DNA of 25,976 bases from UBA1447 sp964568955 (lineage in GTDB: Bacteria > Bacillota > Clostridia > Oscillospirales > Acutalibacteraceae), in assembly GCA_964568955.1 (NCBI GenBank), contig CAZMSM010000027.1, forward strand, positions 1 to 25,976, written 5' to 3'. Within the stretch, counting starts at the first letter, position 1, and every line of letters begins with the position of its first letter. The notes under the pieces were generated by a model. That model searched no databases. It saw only the letters and a program-made list of their open reading frames with translations, and was not told the DNA's origin. Both the position numbers and the translations under genes were made by a program. Positions 8,778-16,305 of the stretch are shown here, one piece after another.

Positions 8778-9873
8778 ATACGCCTTTCATCTCCTCCAAA
8801 ACACGCTCGATACCATAACCCACAACGCTGTTGCATGCGTTTTCGGACAAGCGGCGGTAAAGGTCTTTGTCTCGTATGATCTGTATTATCTTACGTGTTA
8901 GTGCTTCACAGTCGTCAAGTTCAACGAGATAACCGTTGTATCCGTCTTCGATAAGTTCCAAATGCCCTCTGTTTTTTGATGCCACAACGGGAAGTCCACA
9001 CGCCAAAGACTCCATGATATTGACAGGTAAGCCCTCACGCCGGCTTGAGGCAACCGCCAAATCACACATGGGCAGTATTTTGCACACATCGTTGCGTTGA
9101 CCGAAGAAAACAACCCTGCCCTCAAGCCCGGTGTTCTTTGCATAGGTGTGAATCTTTCCGCCGGTTCTGTCAGGGCCGACAAGCAGAAGTCGCACCTCTT
9201 CATTTTCATCTGCCAGCATCTTCAATGCTCTTATCAGCAGCTTTTGGTTTTTATTGCCGTTAAGCTCCGCGACATAAACCAGAAGAATCTCGTCGTCCGA
9301 ATACCCGTACTCACGCCGAAGAAGACTTTTTTTATCGCCACCAGGCTTGGTAAACCTCTTGTTATCATAACCAACCCCGTGAACGATAACTGTTTGACCG
9401 GCTATTAAATGATTTTTTGCGGCCTTATAATCTTCGCTATTTATTGTAATCAGACAATCGGTTTTCCTTGATAAAAATCGTTCAACTGGAAAATATATCA
9501 GCCAATTGAACAAGGGCGCTCCTTTAAAAAAATGAAAGCCATGGGCGGTGTAAATCACCTTCGCTCCATGCTTTCGTGCTTTATTTGCTGTTATTCTTGC
9601 AAGCACCCCTGCCATAGGAGTGCTGCAGTGAACAACATCAAACTTATTATTATTTATTATCTGTTTAAGTTGCTTGTAAGCCACTATATTTTTAATGCTG
9701 CAAGGTTGCCTATCCATCAATATTTTATATGTTTTATCGCAACCCGGCATATCAACCGGGTCAAGGCAGGCCGAACTGACTTCCCATCCGTTTTTCTTAA
9801 GGAAATCAAAGTATGGCAAATAGAAATATTGAAAATGAATACTAACAGTTGCGACAAACAGTATTTTCTTCAA
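8764..9873 (-). CDS. Family 4 glycosyltransferase (EpsD-like)
   Basis: GT-B transferase of 369 residues from the chosen start. The N-terminal K-I-L-F-V-A-T-V strand, F-D-V-V-H-C-S-T-P near 80, T-A-H-G-F-H-F near 110, V-A-E-L-N-G-N-K-N near 203 and R-E-G-L-P-V-N-I-M-E-S-L (E-x7-E) near 280 fit the EpsD/TuaC-like group. The open frame reaches TTG at 9909, but the SD GGAAGG lies 9 bases before TTG at 9873, which starts exactly at the first beta strand (M-K-K-I-L-F), so 9873 is preferred. It is second in the operon after a 125-base gap from the EpsC-like stop; no terminator is visible in that gap. Confidence 0.87.
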   Translation of the reverse strand: MKKILFVATVSIHFQYFYLPYFDFLKKNGWEVSSACLDPVDMPGCDKTYKILMDRQPCSIKNIVAYKQLKQIINNNKFDVVHCSTPMAGVLARITANKARKHGAKVIYTAHGFHFFKGAPLFNWLIYFPVERFLSRKTDCLITINSEDYKAAKNHLIAGQTVIVHGVGYDNKRFTKPGGDKKSLLRREYGYSDDEILLVYVAELNGNKNQKLLIRALKMLADENEEVRLLLVGPDRTGGKIHTYAKNTGLEGRVVFFGQRNDVCKILPMCDLAVASSRREGLPVNIMESLACGLPVVASKNRGHLELIEDGYNGYLVELDDCEALTRKIIQIIRDKDLYRRLSENACNSVVGYGIERVLEEMKGVYGRL

Positions 9874-9998
9874 CCTTAACAGCCTTCCCGTGTTTGATAG
9901 CTCATTCAATCAACTCGTGTCTCCGGGGTACCTGTGCTTAGCGGGTCGGCTTATGCTTTCAACATACATAAAGTCATACTCAATTTTTCATTTCCGAG

Positions 9999-11915
9999 CT
10001 ATTGTTTTTCATCGGGCTTGCATTCCTCTTTTTCAAGGTAATTCGGCACAATCTTTTTCAACAGCTGTCTCACATTTGTCTGGTTGACACAGCGCAATTC
10101 TTCCAGCGTTTCAAGCAGATTTTCTTCGCTGAAACTAATAGGCGTTGTCACAAATATTTTATTATTGGATGTCATCTGCCTGCCTTCCATCTCCTCGGGA
10201 AGGGAAAGCTCTTCATAAAGCTTTTCTCCCGGGCGCAGCCCGGTAAACTGTATGTCAATATCAACATAAGGTGTGTAACCCGAAAGACGAATTAAATTTT
10301 CGGCAAGAGTCAAAATTTTCACAGGTTCCCCCATGTCCAGTACAAAAACTTCGCCCCCTTGGGCAAGCCCCCCGGCCTGTACAACAAGCTGTGCCGCTTC
10401 CGGTATGGTCATAAAATATCTTGTAATGCCGGGGTCGGTTACGGTTACCGGTCCACCGTGTTCAATCTGCCCCTTAAAAATCGGGATAACGCTTCCGTTA
10501 GAACCCAGAACATTACCAAAGCGCACAGCAGCAAAGTGAGTGCCCGTTGTATGCTTATCAAGGTATTGAATGATTTTTTCGGTTACTCGTTTCGTCGCAC
10601 CCATTACATTAGCCGGGTTTACCGCCTTATCTGTGGATAAAACAATAAACTTATTCACACCGAACTCCATCGCGGTTTTTGCTGTATTCAGGGTTCCGAA
10701 TATATTGTTTTTTATTGCTTCACACGGGCTGTCTTCCATCAGCGGCACATGTTTGTGAGCCGCGGCATGAAAGACGACATTCGGATGAAATTCCTCAAAC
10801 ACCTCGCGCAGACGCGGCAAATCTTGAACAGAGCCAATGCGGACAACTATCTGTGGAGTGTCTTTGTACATTTCTTCAAGCTGGTTCTTCAGCGTAAAAG
10901 CGTTGTTCTCATAGTTATCGAATATTATAATTTTTTTCGGTTCGTACAGTGCCACCTGCCGACAAAGTTCACTGCCGATAGAACCGCCGCCCCCCGTAAC
11001 AAGGACAACTTGGTTTTTTAAATACTCGCATATTTTTGTATCCAGCTTCACTTCCGGGCGGGGCAGCAAATCTGTTATTTCAACATTTCTGATTTTTCGA
11101 GTTACATCGCCATCTTCGGACATTTCAAGCAGTGTGGGCGACGTTTTTAGCGTACATCCGGTTTTCATCGCGATTTTTAAAATTTCTACCTGTCGTTCCG
11201 GGGATGCCGCAGGGATACACACGATAACCTCATCAATTTTATATTGTTTTGCTAATTCCGGAATATTTTCACAACCACCCCGAATCGGTATCCCTCTGAT
11301 ACGTTTTCCTTGCTTATCGATGTCGTCATCAACCATAATCACAGGATTGCCGCGTCTGTTGCCGTGTGCCTGCAAATCCTCGGCCACAATCATGCCCATA
11401 GAACCGGCACCGACAATCATCACCCGTTTTTCTTTTGCTTTTCTTGAAAAATCCACACCTTTTTTGCCTCTACGGGCTATATTGCGGTATAAAAGGCGGA
11501 TTCCGCCTATCATCGCAATTATGATAAGTGTAGAATTGATATATACAGAGCCGGGTGAATTCCCAACACCCGGAAGGTTGAAAAAGATACCAATTTTTTC
11601 TATACCGACGCTTAGAACACCACCCATTATCGCTGCAAGGACACATTGAAAAAGTTCGTAAACTCCTGCATACTTCCACACGCTATCATATAAGCCGAAT
11701 ATTTTAAAAACAATCAAATAGGCCACGGTAACAAGCACAAAGCGAAGCAACCTTGAAGAAATTATACTGATGATTCCCGATACAATGGATGTATAATTGG
11801 ATGGATTGGTTAAAATAATCGCGGCAATAAACGCGATATTGACAGCAAACGCATCAAATACAATTAACAATAATCTTGCCAAAAACGCTTTTGATTTATT
11901 AACCGACTTTATCAA
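9999..11915 (-). CDS. EpsC/CapD/WbpM-type membrane nucleotide-sugar 4,6-dehydratase
   Basis: A 638-residue protein with four N-terminal membrane segments (about 10-37, 58-75, 88-115, 125-145), a first Rossmann domain (G-A-G-S-M-G, 169-174) and a second, extended SDR domain (T-G-G-G-G-S-I-G, 307-314). Relatives make UDP-4-keto-6-deoxy sugars from UDP-GlcNAc, feeding bacillosamine- or FucNAc-type sugars into polysaccharide. The catalytic block reads S-T-D-K (427-430) then M438-x3-K442, the Ser-Met-Lys arrangement known in WbpM instead of Ser-Tyr-Lys. Start is TTG at 11915 with GGAGGG 6 bases upstream. It is the first operon gene, about 35 bases from the predicted transcription start, and suggests an N-acetylated deoxy-sugar in the polymer. 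Confidence 0.92.
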   Translation of the reverse strand: MIKSVNKSKAFLARLLLIVFDAFAVNIAFIAAIILTNPSNYTSIVSGIISIISSRLLRFVLVTVAYLIVFKIFGLYDSVWKYAGVYELFQCVLAAIMGGVLSVGIEKIGIFFNLPGVGNSPGSVYINSTLIIIAMIGGIRLLYRNIARRGKKGVDFSRKAKEKRVMIVGAGSMGMIVAEDLQAHGNRRGNPVIMVDDDIDKQGKRIRGIPIRGGCENIPELAKQYKIDEVIVCIPAASPERQVEILKIAMKTGCTLKTSPTLLEMSEDGDVTRKIRNVEITDLLPRPEVKLDTKICEYLKNQVVLVTGGGGSIGSELCRQVALYEPKKIIIFDNYENNAFTLKNQLEEMYKDTPQIVVRIGSVQDLPRLREVFEEFHPNVVFHAAAHKHVPLMEDSPCEAIKNNIFGTLNTAKTAMEFGVNKFIVLSTDKAVNPANVMGATKRVTEKIIQYLDKHTTGTHFAAVRFGNVLGSNGSVIPIFKGQIEHGGPVTVTDPGITRYFMTIPEAAQLVVQAGGLAQGGEVFVLDMGEPVKILTLAENLIRLSGYTPYVDIDIQFTGLRPGEKLYEELSLPEEMEGRQMTSNNKIFVTTPISFSEENLLETLEELRCVNQTNVRQLLKKIVPNYLEKEECKPDEKQ

Positions 11916-11958
11916 AGTATTCCCTCCACAACATATGGTCTTCAGACATAATATTTAT

Positions 11959-11987
11959 ATGATAATACACTAATTATGTAAAGTCAA
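11959..11987 (-). promoter_or_regulatory. Sigma-A-type promoter of the polysaccharide operon
   Basis: On the minus strand TTGACT (11982-11987) is separated by exactly 17 bases from TATCAT (11959-11964) in AT-rich DNA. Transcription would start near 11952, giving a leader of about 37 bases before the EpsC-like TTG. The short leader leaves no room for an EAR-type antitermination RNA. Confidence 0.75.
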
Positions 11988-12011
11988 AGCAAAATAAAAA
12001 AATTTTAACAT

Positions 12012-12057
12012 TTGCCGACATCTTTATTATTAATCTTGGCAATCTTACTATTCGGCA
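12012..12057 (-). terminator. Weak possible terminator after the AraC gene
   Basis: Minus-strand arms TTGCC/GGCAA (12038-12042 with 12012-12016) or, alternatively, TGCCGA/TCGGCA around the stop codon can pair. A T-rich stretch follows after about eight bases. Stems are short and loops long, so read-through into the polysaccharide operon is possible. Confidence 0.3.
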
Positions 12058-12812
12058 CCCGGCTTTAAATGGATTGTTCTGAACTGCTTTGGGGTATAAC
12101 CGGTATGTTTCTTGAATATTCTACTGAAATGACTTTGATCATAATAACCAAGCTCCGTCCATATATCGGACAGGGAACCCTCGCCGGATGTCAATAAAAT
12201 CTTCGCCTGCTGTGTTTTTTGTATTTGAATGTAATCCGTAATACATTTGCCGGTTTGCTGTTTGAAACTGCTATTGAGGTAACTGGCGTTCATCCCAAGG
12301 TCTTCGGCTATCTCGGCTACCGAAATACGCTCATAAAGATGTTTTGCAATATATTCTTTCACCTTTTCTGCCGAGGTGGAGAGTAGTTTTTCAGAGGCCG
12401 CCCTTACCCGTCCCGTTAAATCCAGCAATAATTTGATAGTCAGCGCATTGACATTTTCCGCCCTTGAGCAGTCGTCGCAAAGCCCGGAGTATCTCTCCCA
12501 GGTGTCATTAACCAAATTTTCGTCCAGACCTGCCATGGCTGCTCTGTCACAAGCCAGACCGCATAAAGCAATAAATCTATTTTTTCTGTTGCGCAAAGGG
12601 ATGGCGACTTCGCTGTTTGCACCGACGAATACATAGGCTTTAATAATCCTGCTGATACCATTCGTGTCGCCTTTTGCCACACAGTCAAGTGCTGCGCGCT
12701 GTATAGCGCGAATGAAAAAACCGGCTTCTTCCATGTCTCTCGCACGCTCCGATGGCCTTATCTCATCATATCGCTCCGGTACAGATTCACTTTTATCTTT
12801 CGAAGTTATCAA
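12048..12812 (-). CDS. AraC-family transcriptional regulator
   Basis: The C-terminal 100 residues carry two helix-turn-helix units: I-S-V-A-E-I-A-E-D-L-G-M-N-A-S-Y-L followed by F-K-Q-Q-T-G, then L-S-D-I-W-T-E-L-G-Y-Y-D-Q-S-H-F-S-R-I-F-K-K with the family ending G-Y-T-P-K-Q-F-R. The N-terminal 140 residues are mostly helical (P-L-R-N-R-K-N-R-F-I-A-L block) and not a cupin sugar-binding domain, so the signal is unknown. Start: TTG at 12812 has AGGCGG 8 bases before it; GTG at 12821 would overlap that SD and leave only about 7 leader bases. Divergent from the small-protein/GH16 cassette and upstream of the polysaccharide operon, it could control either or both. Confidence 0.88.
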   Translation of the reverse strand: MITSKDKSESVPERYDEIRPSERARDMEEAGFFIRAIQRAALDCVAKGDTNGISRIIKAYVFVGANSEVAIPLRNRKNRFIALCGLACDRAAMAGLDENLVNDTWERYSGLCDDCSRAENVNALTIKLLLDLTGRVRAASEKLLSTSAEKVKEYIAKHLYERISVAEIAEDLGMNASYLNSSFKQQTGKCITDYIQIQKTQQAKILLTSGEGSLSDIWTELGYYDQSHFSRIFKKHTGYTPKQFRTIHLKPGAE

Positions 12813-12834
12813 AGTTATCACCGCCTGCCACTAA

Positions 12835-12862
12835 ATTATACCAAAAACCACAATTTATACAA
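12835..12862 (-). promoter_or_regulatory. Promoter of the AraC-family gene
   Basis: Minus-strand TTGTAT (12857-12862) and TATAAT (12835-12840) are 16 bases apart; the start would be near 12828. The -35 overlaps the ATACAATAC box shared by the two small-protein promoters, so a factor bound there could regulate both directions. Confidence 0.6.
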
Positions 12863-12889
12863 TACCAAACATCATTAAAGTGATATTAT
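12857..12889 (+). promoter_or_regulatory. Promoter of first 103-residue paralogue (extended -10 plus conserved box)
   Basis: Plus-strand TGATATTAT (TGn plus TATTAT at 12884-12889) is an extended -10 element. No good -35 hexamer exists; instead ATACAATAC at 12857-12865 lies 18 bases upstream. The same box, spacing (within one base) and extended -10 recur before the second paralogue. The predicted start near 12896 makes the longer in-frame start at 12894 impossible. Confidence 0.6.
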
Positions 12890-12941
12890 TCAAGTGTTGA
12901 AGATTGCTTTGACAAAAATTCATGAAAAAGGAGTAAATGCT

Positions 12942-13253
12942 ATGATAGGTCTGGGTAAATGGGTGTGTCATGTTGACACTATGTTTTTTAGAGGGGACGC
13001 GCACATTCGTCTGTTTGACAACGACGGTGACTACGGTTTCGAACTTACACTGCCTGACATGGATATTCCGGAGGTCGTCATTAAAGAAGTTAAAGAAGAC
13101 GGCAATACGTTGACGGCGATTGCCAATATCGATCTTCTTCCCGGCAAAGACATCGACGTAACGTTAACTTTTGACGGCGACACATTTGAAGGATTGTTGA
13201 AAGTACCGTTTATCGGCAAAATCAAGTTAAAAGACGGCAAAAGAGAAGCTTAG
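12942..13253 (+). CDS. Small conserved protein of unknown function, copy 1 (103 aa)
   Basis: I do not recognise a named family. The protein starts M-I-G-L-G-K-W-V-C-H-V-D-T-M, is acidic, rich in alternating hydrophobic and polar residues suggestive of a small beta-barrel or sandwich, and ends K-I-K-L-K-D-G-K-R-E-A. It has no signal peptide or membrane segment and a single Cys (residue 9). Hand alignment gives about 74 of 103 residues identical to the copy at 14429-14740; residues 51-101 are nearly invariant. ATG at 12942 follows AAGGAG at 8 bases. It has its own promoter and terminator, so is probably monocistronic and possibly abundant. It stands between an AraC regulator and a GH16 gene. 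Confidence 0.85.
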   Translation: MIGLGKWVCHVDTMFFRGDAHIRLFDNDGDYGFELTLPDMDIPEVVIKEVKEDGNTLTAIANIDLLPGKDIDVTLTFDGDTFEGLLKVPFIGKIKLKDGKREA

Positions 13254-13269
13254 TTTTGGGGAATTTTTT

Positions 13270-13308
13270 AACCGGGGCGGAGTAATCTGCCTCGGTTATC
13301 TTTTTTTT
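13270..13308 (+). terminator. Intrinsic terminator after first small paralogue
   Basis: An 11-base-pair stem (13270-13280 with 13287-13297, two G-U pairs), 6-base loop AGTAAT, then a run of eight T at 13301-13308. It begins 16 bases after the stop. Confidence 0.9.
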
Positions 13309-13317
13309 ACCAAAAAG

Positions 13318-13346
13318 TAGACAATTACGTGTGTTTTGGTTATACT
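13318..13346 (+). promoter_or_regulatory. Promoter of the GH16 gene
   Basis: TAGACA (13318-13323), 17-base spacer, TATACT (13341-13346). It lies immediately after the preceding terminator, so GH16 is transcribed separately from the first small paralogue. Predicted start is near 13353, only about 26 bases before the ATG. Confidence 0.65.
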
Positions 13347-13378
13347 AAATTTGATTAAAATGCAGGAGGTTAAAGAGG

Positions 13379-14287
13379 ATGGCGTTTTTAGAAAAGTTTC
13401 TCGTTTTCCGCGAAGTACGAATGGTACAACGGTTTATTGCCGCGCTGCTGATTATGGTTGAGGTACTGGGTGCTTTATTTTTTTCATTGCCTCAAACGCC
13501 TCGCGGGCAAAAAATTGACCTTGGCGCATGGGACCTTGTTTGGGCAGATGAATTCGACGGCACCGAGCTTGACGCCGACAAGTGGCGCCCGGCGGGCGAT
13601 GGGCTACGCCGAGGCGGTTACTGGGATGTGAATAACGCCATCGTTGAAAACGGATTTCTACATCTGCGCACCGACTATCAGGAAGCCGGGCGTTTTGGTC
13701 CGGGGTGGTACAGTGGTGCAATTGAAACGCGCGGTCTTTTCGACCATACATACGGGTATTACGAATGTCGTTGCATCTGCCCGGGAGCCGCAGGGCTCTG
13801 GGGTGCTTTTTGGATGTTCTCTCATGGTGTAGGTACTATCGATGGTAGCGGCAACGATGGTGCGGAAATTGATATTTTCGAGTCCCCTTCCTATGCAAAT
13901 CCAAAGAGACTTATGCGCAACAGTGTAACGCACACCATTCATTTTGACGGCTACGGCGAAGAGCATCAATCCACATTTTTAGGTTCCTACAAAGCTGTAA
14001 AACCGTATACCGAGTTTAACACCTACGGCCTTGAGTGGAACGAAAATGAATGTATTTTCTACATCAACGGAGTCGAAACGGACAGAATCGGCGGCAAGTA
14101 TGTCTCGCAAGTTGCTCAGTGGCTGTTGTTGACAGTGGAAGTTGGCGGAAGCAATGCCATACCGGGGGCAAACCAGGCAGGTGTAGTTGAAGTCGGCGGT
14201 AACGGCATTATTACTGCAAACCCAACCGAAAATTTTCCGGTTGACATGGTCGTTGATTATGTCAGGGTTTATGACAAGCTCAGCTAA
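13379..14287 (+). CDS. Membrane-anchored GH16 family glycoside hydrolase
   Basis: GH16 enzymes are retaining beta-glucanases or galactanases with a jelly-roll fold (laminarinase, lichenase, agarase, carrageenase). The catalytic E-I-D-I-F-E is at 163-168 (Glu163 nucleophile, Asp165, Glu168 acid/base) after W-A-D-E-F-D-G-T-E-L near 55 and W-G-A-F-W-M-F near 141. The C-terminal block V-D-Y-V-R-V-Y closes the fold. Residues 18-38 are a hydrophobic signal-anchor preceded by basic residues, with no obvious signal peptidase site, so the enzyme probably faces outside while tethered. AGGAGG lies 9 bases before the ATG. Length 302 is catalytic domain only, with no binding module. Exact substrate cannot be told. 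No clear terminator follows. Confidence 0.92.
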   Translation: MAFLEKFLVFREVRMVQRFIAALLIMVEVLGALFFSLPQTPRGQKIDLGAWDLVWADEFDGTELDADKWRPAGDGLRRGGYWDVNNAIVENGFLHLRTDYQEAGRFGPGWYSGAIETRGLFDHTYGYYECRCICPGAAGLWGAFWMFSHGVGTIDGSGNDGAEIDIFESPSYANPKRLMRNSVTHTIHFDGYGEEHQSTFLGSYKAVKPYTEFNTYGLEWNENECIFYINGVETDRIGGKYVSQVAQWLLLTVEVGGSNAIPGANQAGVVEVGGNGIITANPTENFPVDMVVDYVRVYDKLS

Positions 14288-14350
14288 AGCAGCGAGTTTT
14301 ATCTCTGCCGCGCAAAATATTTCTGCAAATTATACCAAAATCGATAATAC

Positions 14351-14382
14351 ATACAATACAAAAATCTTTGCAATGATATAAT
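14351..14382 (+). promoter_or_regulatory. Promoter of second 103-residue paralogue
   Basis: TGATATAAT (TATAAT at 14377-14382 with TG one base upstream) is a good extended -10. ATACAATAC at 14351-14359 lies 17 bases before it, matching the box in front of the first paralogue. Predicted start near 14389 gives a 40-base leader and excludes the in-frame start at 14381. Confidence 0.65.
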
Positions 14383-14428
14383 GGCGATGTTGATGCTATC
14401 AACAAATAAAATGAAAAGAGGGTTTGTT

Positions 14429-14740
14429 ATGATTGGAATCGGCAAGTGGGCTTGTCATGTTGACACTATGTTTTATAGAGGCGAAGCGTTTTTCACTATT
14501 AAGGACAACAACGGCGAATACGGATGGGAACTTGATGTCCCCGGTGTGGATATTCCTGAAATTGATATCCACGATATCAAAGAAGACGGCAATACATTAA
14601 CCGCAATCGCAAATGTCGACCTGCTCCCGGGTAAAGACATTGATGTTACCGCGACTTTTGAAGAGGACACATTTGAAGGCTTGATTAAAATTCCGTTTAT
14701 CGGCAAAATTAAACTCAAAGATGGAAAAAGAGTCGTTTAG
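14429..14740 (+). CDS. Small conserved protein of unknown function, copy 2 (103 aa)
   Basis: Paralogue of the product at 12942-13253 with the same length, about 74 identical residues and no gaps. Shared landmarks are K-W-x-C-H-V-D-T-M-F, D-I-P-E, K-E-D-G-N-T-L-T-A-I-A-N, D-L-L-P-G-K-D-I-D-V-T and P-F-I-G-K-I-K-L-K-D-G-K-R. Differences cluster in residues 19-50 and at the extreme C-terminus. No signal peptide; expected in the cytoplasm. ATG at 14429 has AAGAGGG 6 bases before it. It has its own promoter and a strong terminator, so the duplication covered a whole transcription unit. Function unknown; the flanking of GH16 is the only clue. Confidence 0.85.
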   Translation: MIGIGKWACHVDTMFYRGEAFFTIKDNNGEYGWELDVPGVDIPEIDIHDIKEDGNTLTAIANVDLLPGKDIDVTATFEEDTFEGLIKIPFIGKIKLKDGKRVV

Positions 14741-14769
14741 TTTGGTATTTTAACAAAAAACATTGATTG

Positions 14770-14803
14770 AAACGGGGCGGGTTTTTATCCGCCCCGTTTT
14801 TTT
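14770..14803 (+). terminator. Intrinsic terminator after second small paralogue
   Basis: A perfect 11-base-pair GC-rich stem (14770-14780 with 14789-14799), 8-base loop, and a T run to 14803. It resembles the terminator after the first paralogue in stem sequence. It lies between convergent genes; on the minus strand no T tract follows, so it serves the plus strand. Confidence 0.92.
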
Positions 14804-14826
14804 AACTTTTTCACTCTATCACTTCA

Positions 14827-16170
14827 TCAAGCAGGCTTGATTTGCACTTCTTTTTCCCCTGCCTGCCGCATATTTTTCTTTAATGTTTTTGCCAATTCCT
14901 TGCGTATCTCAATATAATCCGGGTCTGATACGAGATTATTCAGTTCGTAAGGGTCATTTTCAAGGTCATACAAACAATCTTCATTGTATACAAGGCTACC
15001 TGCGTCTTTCCACCCATTTTTATCCGGTGCACACACCGAATACTTCCACTTTTTCGTTCGAATGGCTCTACCGACCTGGCTTTCGCTTATCTGCATAAAG
15101 ATTTCATCCGGCCATTCTGCCTTGTTTTCACCTGCGAGGTGCTGCAAGGGGTTACCTTGCATATCTTCGGGCTTTTTTATATCCGCGCAGGCAAGCAGTG
15201 TCACCGAGATATCCATTAAGCTCACCAACTCGCTGAATGTTTTTCCGCCCGAAAAACCCGGACCATACGCTAACATTGGTATCCGTACGGAAGCATCATG
15301 GCAGGAGCGTTTATACTCGTTGTTTCGCGTGCGAAAGTGCGAACCGTGATCACTTGTATAAAAAATCACCGTATTATCGGCAATTCCCAATCCGGCCAAC
15401 GCATCCGAAATTCTTCCGAAGTTATAGTCCAGGCTATGGCAACAGCCGAGGTAATCCGGGTAATTTCTCTTCCAGTCCCCTCTTTTACCCACAAGGTCCC
15501 CCGGAGGATCGAAGTTTTTAAACTTTTGCTTTGAACCACGCGGACCCTCAAATCGAAAATGATCATTCTGGTGATGCGGCTCGATATAGGACAAAAACAG
15601 GAAGAAGGGTTTTTCAAGCGATCTTGTTTTTAAATAATCCAAGGCAAAATCCGTCACACCATCCGCCCGGTAACCTTTAAATTCGACTTTTTTCATATCC
15701 CCGTCAAACATATGTCCATTGTAACCATGTGAAGTGTTTTCCAACACATCACTTGCGAGCCAGTAGTCTTTATAGCCACCCCGTAAATGTTCGGGAACAG
15801 GTTTGCTTGAATGGTCAAAATGCTCACCGATATCCTCATTTGAACCACCAACAGTGGATGCCAAATGCCACTTACCGATATAACCGGTCTCATATCCGTT
15901 TTGAGAAAAATACTTGGCAATCGTCTTTTCATCCTGCCCAAGCGCAACGCCGTTGCGGTAACAGCCGGTTTGGGTTGCATATTTCCCCGTTTGAACACAG
16001 GCCCTTGCCGGTCCGCAAACAGGCTGGCAAGTAAAGGCGTTTTCAAAAAGCACGCCTTTTTTTGCCATCTTGTCCAGATTGGGCGACACATCCAGCTTTT
16101 GGCCATAACAGCCCAAGGTATCCCACCGCTGCTGGTCGGAAAAAATAAAGATGATATTAGGCTTTGACAA
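14827..16170 (-). CDS. Type I sulfatase (formylglycine-dependent)
   Basis: Hydrolyses sulfate esters with a formylglycine made from Cys. The N-terminal N-I-I-F-I-F-S-D-Q-Q has the first metal ligand (Asp12); the maturation motif is C52-G-P-A-R56 followed by T-G-K-Y; I-G-K-W-H-L (about 97-102) and F-Y-T-S-D-H-G-S-H-F (about 270) give further active-site residues. Length 447 is normal for the family. There is no signal peptide, so the enzyme should be cytoplasmic and act on imported small substrates. Cys-type sulfatases in anaerobes need a radical-SAM maturase (anSME), which is not in this window. Start is TTG at 16170 with AAGGGG at 8 bases. The neighbouring GH16 hints at, but does not prove, a sulfated glycan. 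Confidence 0.93.
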   Translation of the reverse strand: MSKPNIIFIFSDQQRWDTLGCYGQKLDVSPNLDKMAKKGVLFENAFTCQPVCGPARACVQTGKYATQTGCYRNGVALGQDEKTIAKYFSQNGYETGYIGKWHLASTVGGSNEDIGEHFDHSSKPVPEHLRGGYKDYWLASDVLENTSHGYNGHMFDGDMKKVEFKGYRADGVTDFALDYLKTRSLEKPFFLFLSYIEPHHQNDHFRFEGPRGSKQKFKNFDPPGDLVGKRGDWKRNYPDYLGCCHSLDYNFGRISDALAGLGIADNTVIFYTSDHGSHFRTRNNEYKRSCHDASVRIPMLAYGPGFSGGKTFSELVSLMDISVTLLACADIKKPEDMQGNPLQHLAGENKAEWPDEIFMQISESQVGRAIRTKKWKYSVCAPDKNGWKDAGSLVYNEDCLYDLENDPYELNNLVSDPDYIEIRKELAKTLKKNMRQAGEKEVQIKPA

Positions 16171-16233
16171 AATAATTACCCCTTTTAGACTAGCAAATAT
16201 TGCTCATTGCTATATACCTTATCTAGATTGTGA

Positions 16234-16264
16234 ATTATACAACGTCATCCGGCTCTTTTGCCAA
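16234..16264 (-). promoter_or_regulatory. Weak candidate promoter of the sulfatase gene
   Basis: Minus-strand TATAAT (16234-16239) has TTGGCA (16259-16264) upstream, but the 19-base spacer is long. Downstream, arms TAGCAA/TTGCTA form a short inverted repeat in the leader. Nothing else is seen in the 135-base gap 16171-16305. Confidence 0.35.
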
Positions 16265-16305
16265 AGGAGTTGAATATCGAACCATGGGACTACAGGTCAC
16301 ACCGA

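Noticed and set aside
11134..11649. 171-codon plus-strand open frame inside the EpsC-like gene
   Set aside because: Antisense shadow of a conserved two-Rossmann-domain protein, with no SD or promoter.
11915..11952. EAR-type antitermination element before the polysaccharide operon
   Set aside because: The predicted leader of about 37 bases is too short to hold it.
12894..12941. Longer N-terminus for the first 103-residue protein
   Set aside because: It would begin before the predicted transcription start, and the SD and paralogue alignment both point to 12942.
14381..14428. Longer N-terminus for the second 103-residue protein
   Set aside because: The upstream ATG lies within the -10 region, and the added residues are not similar to those before the other copy.
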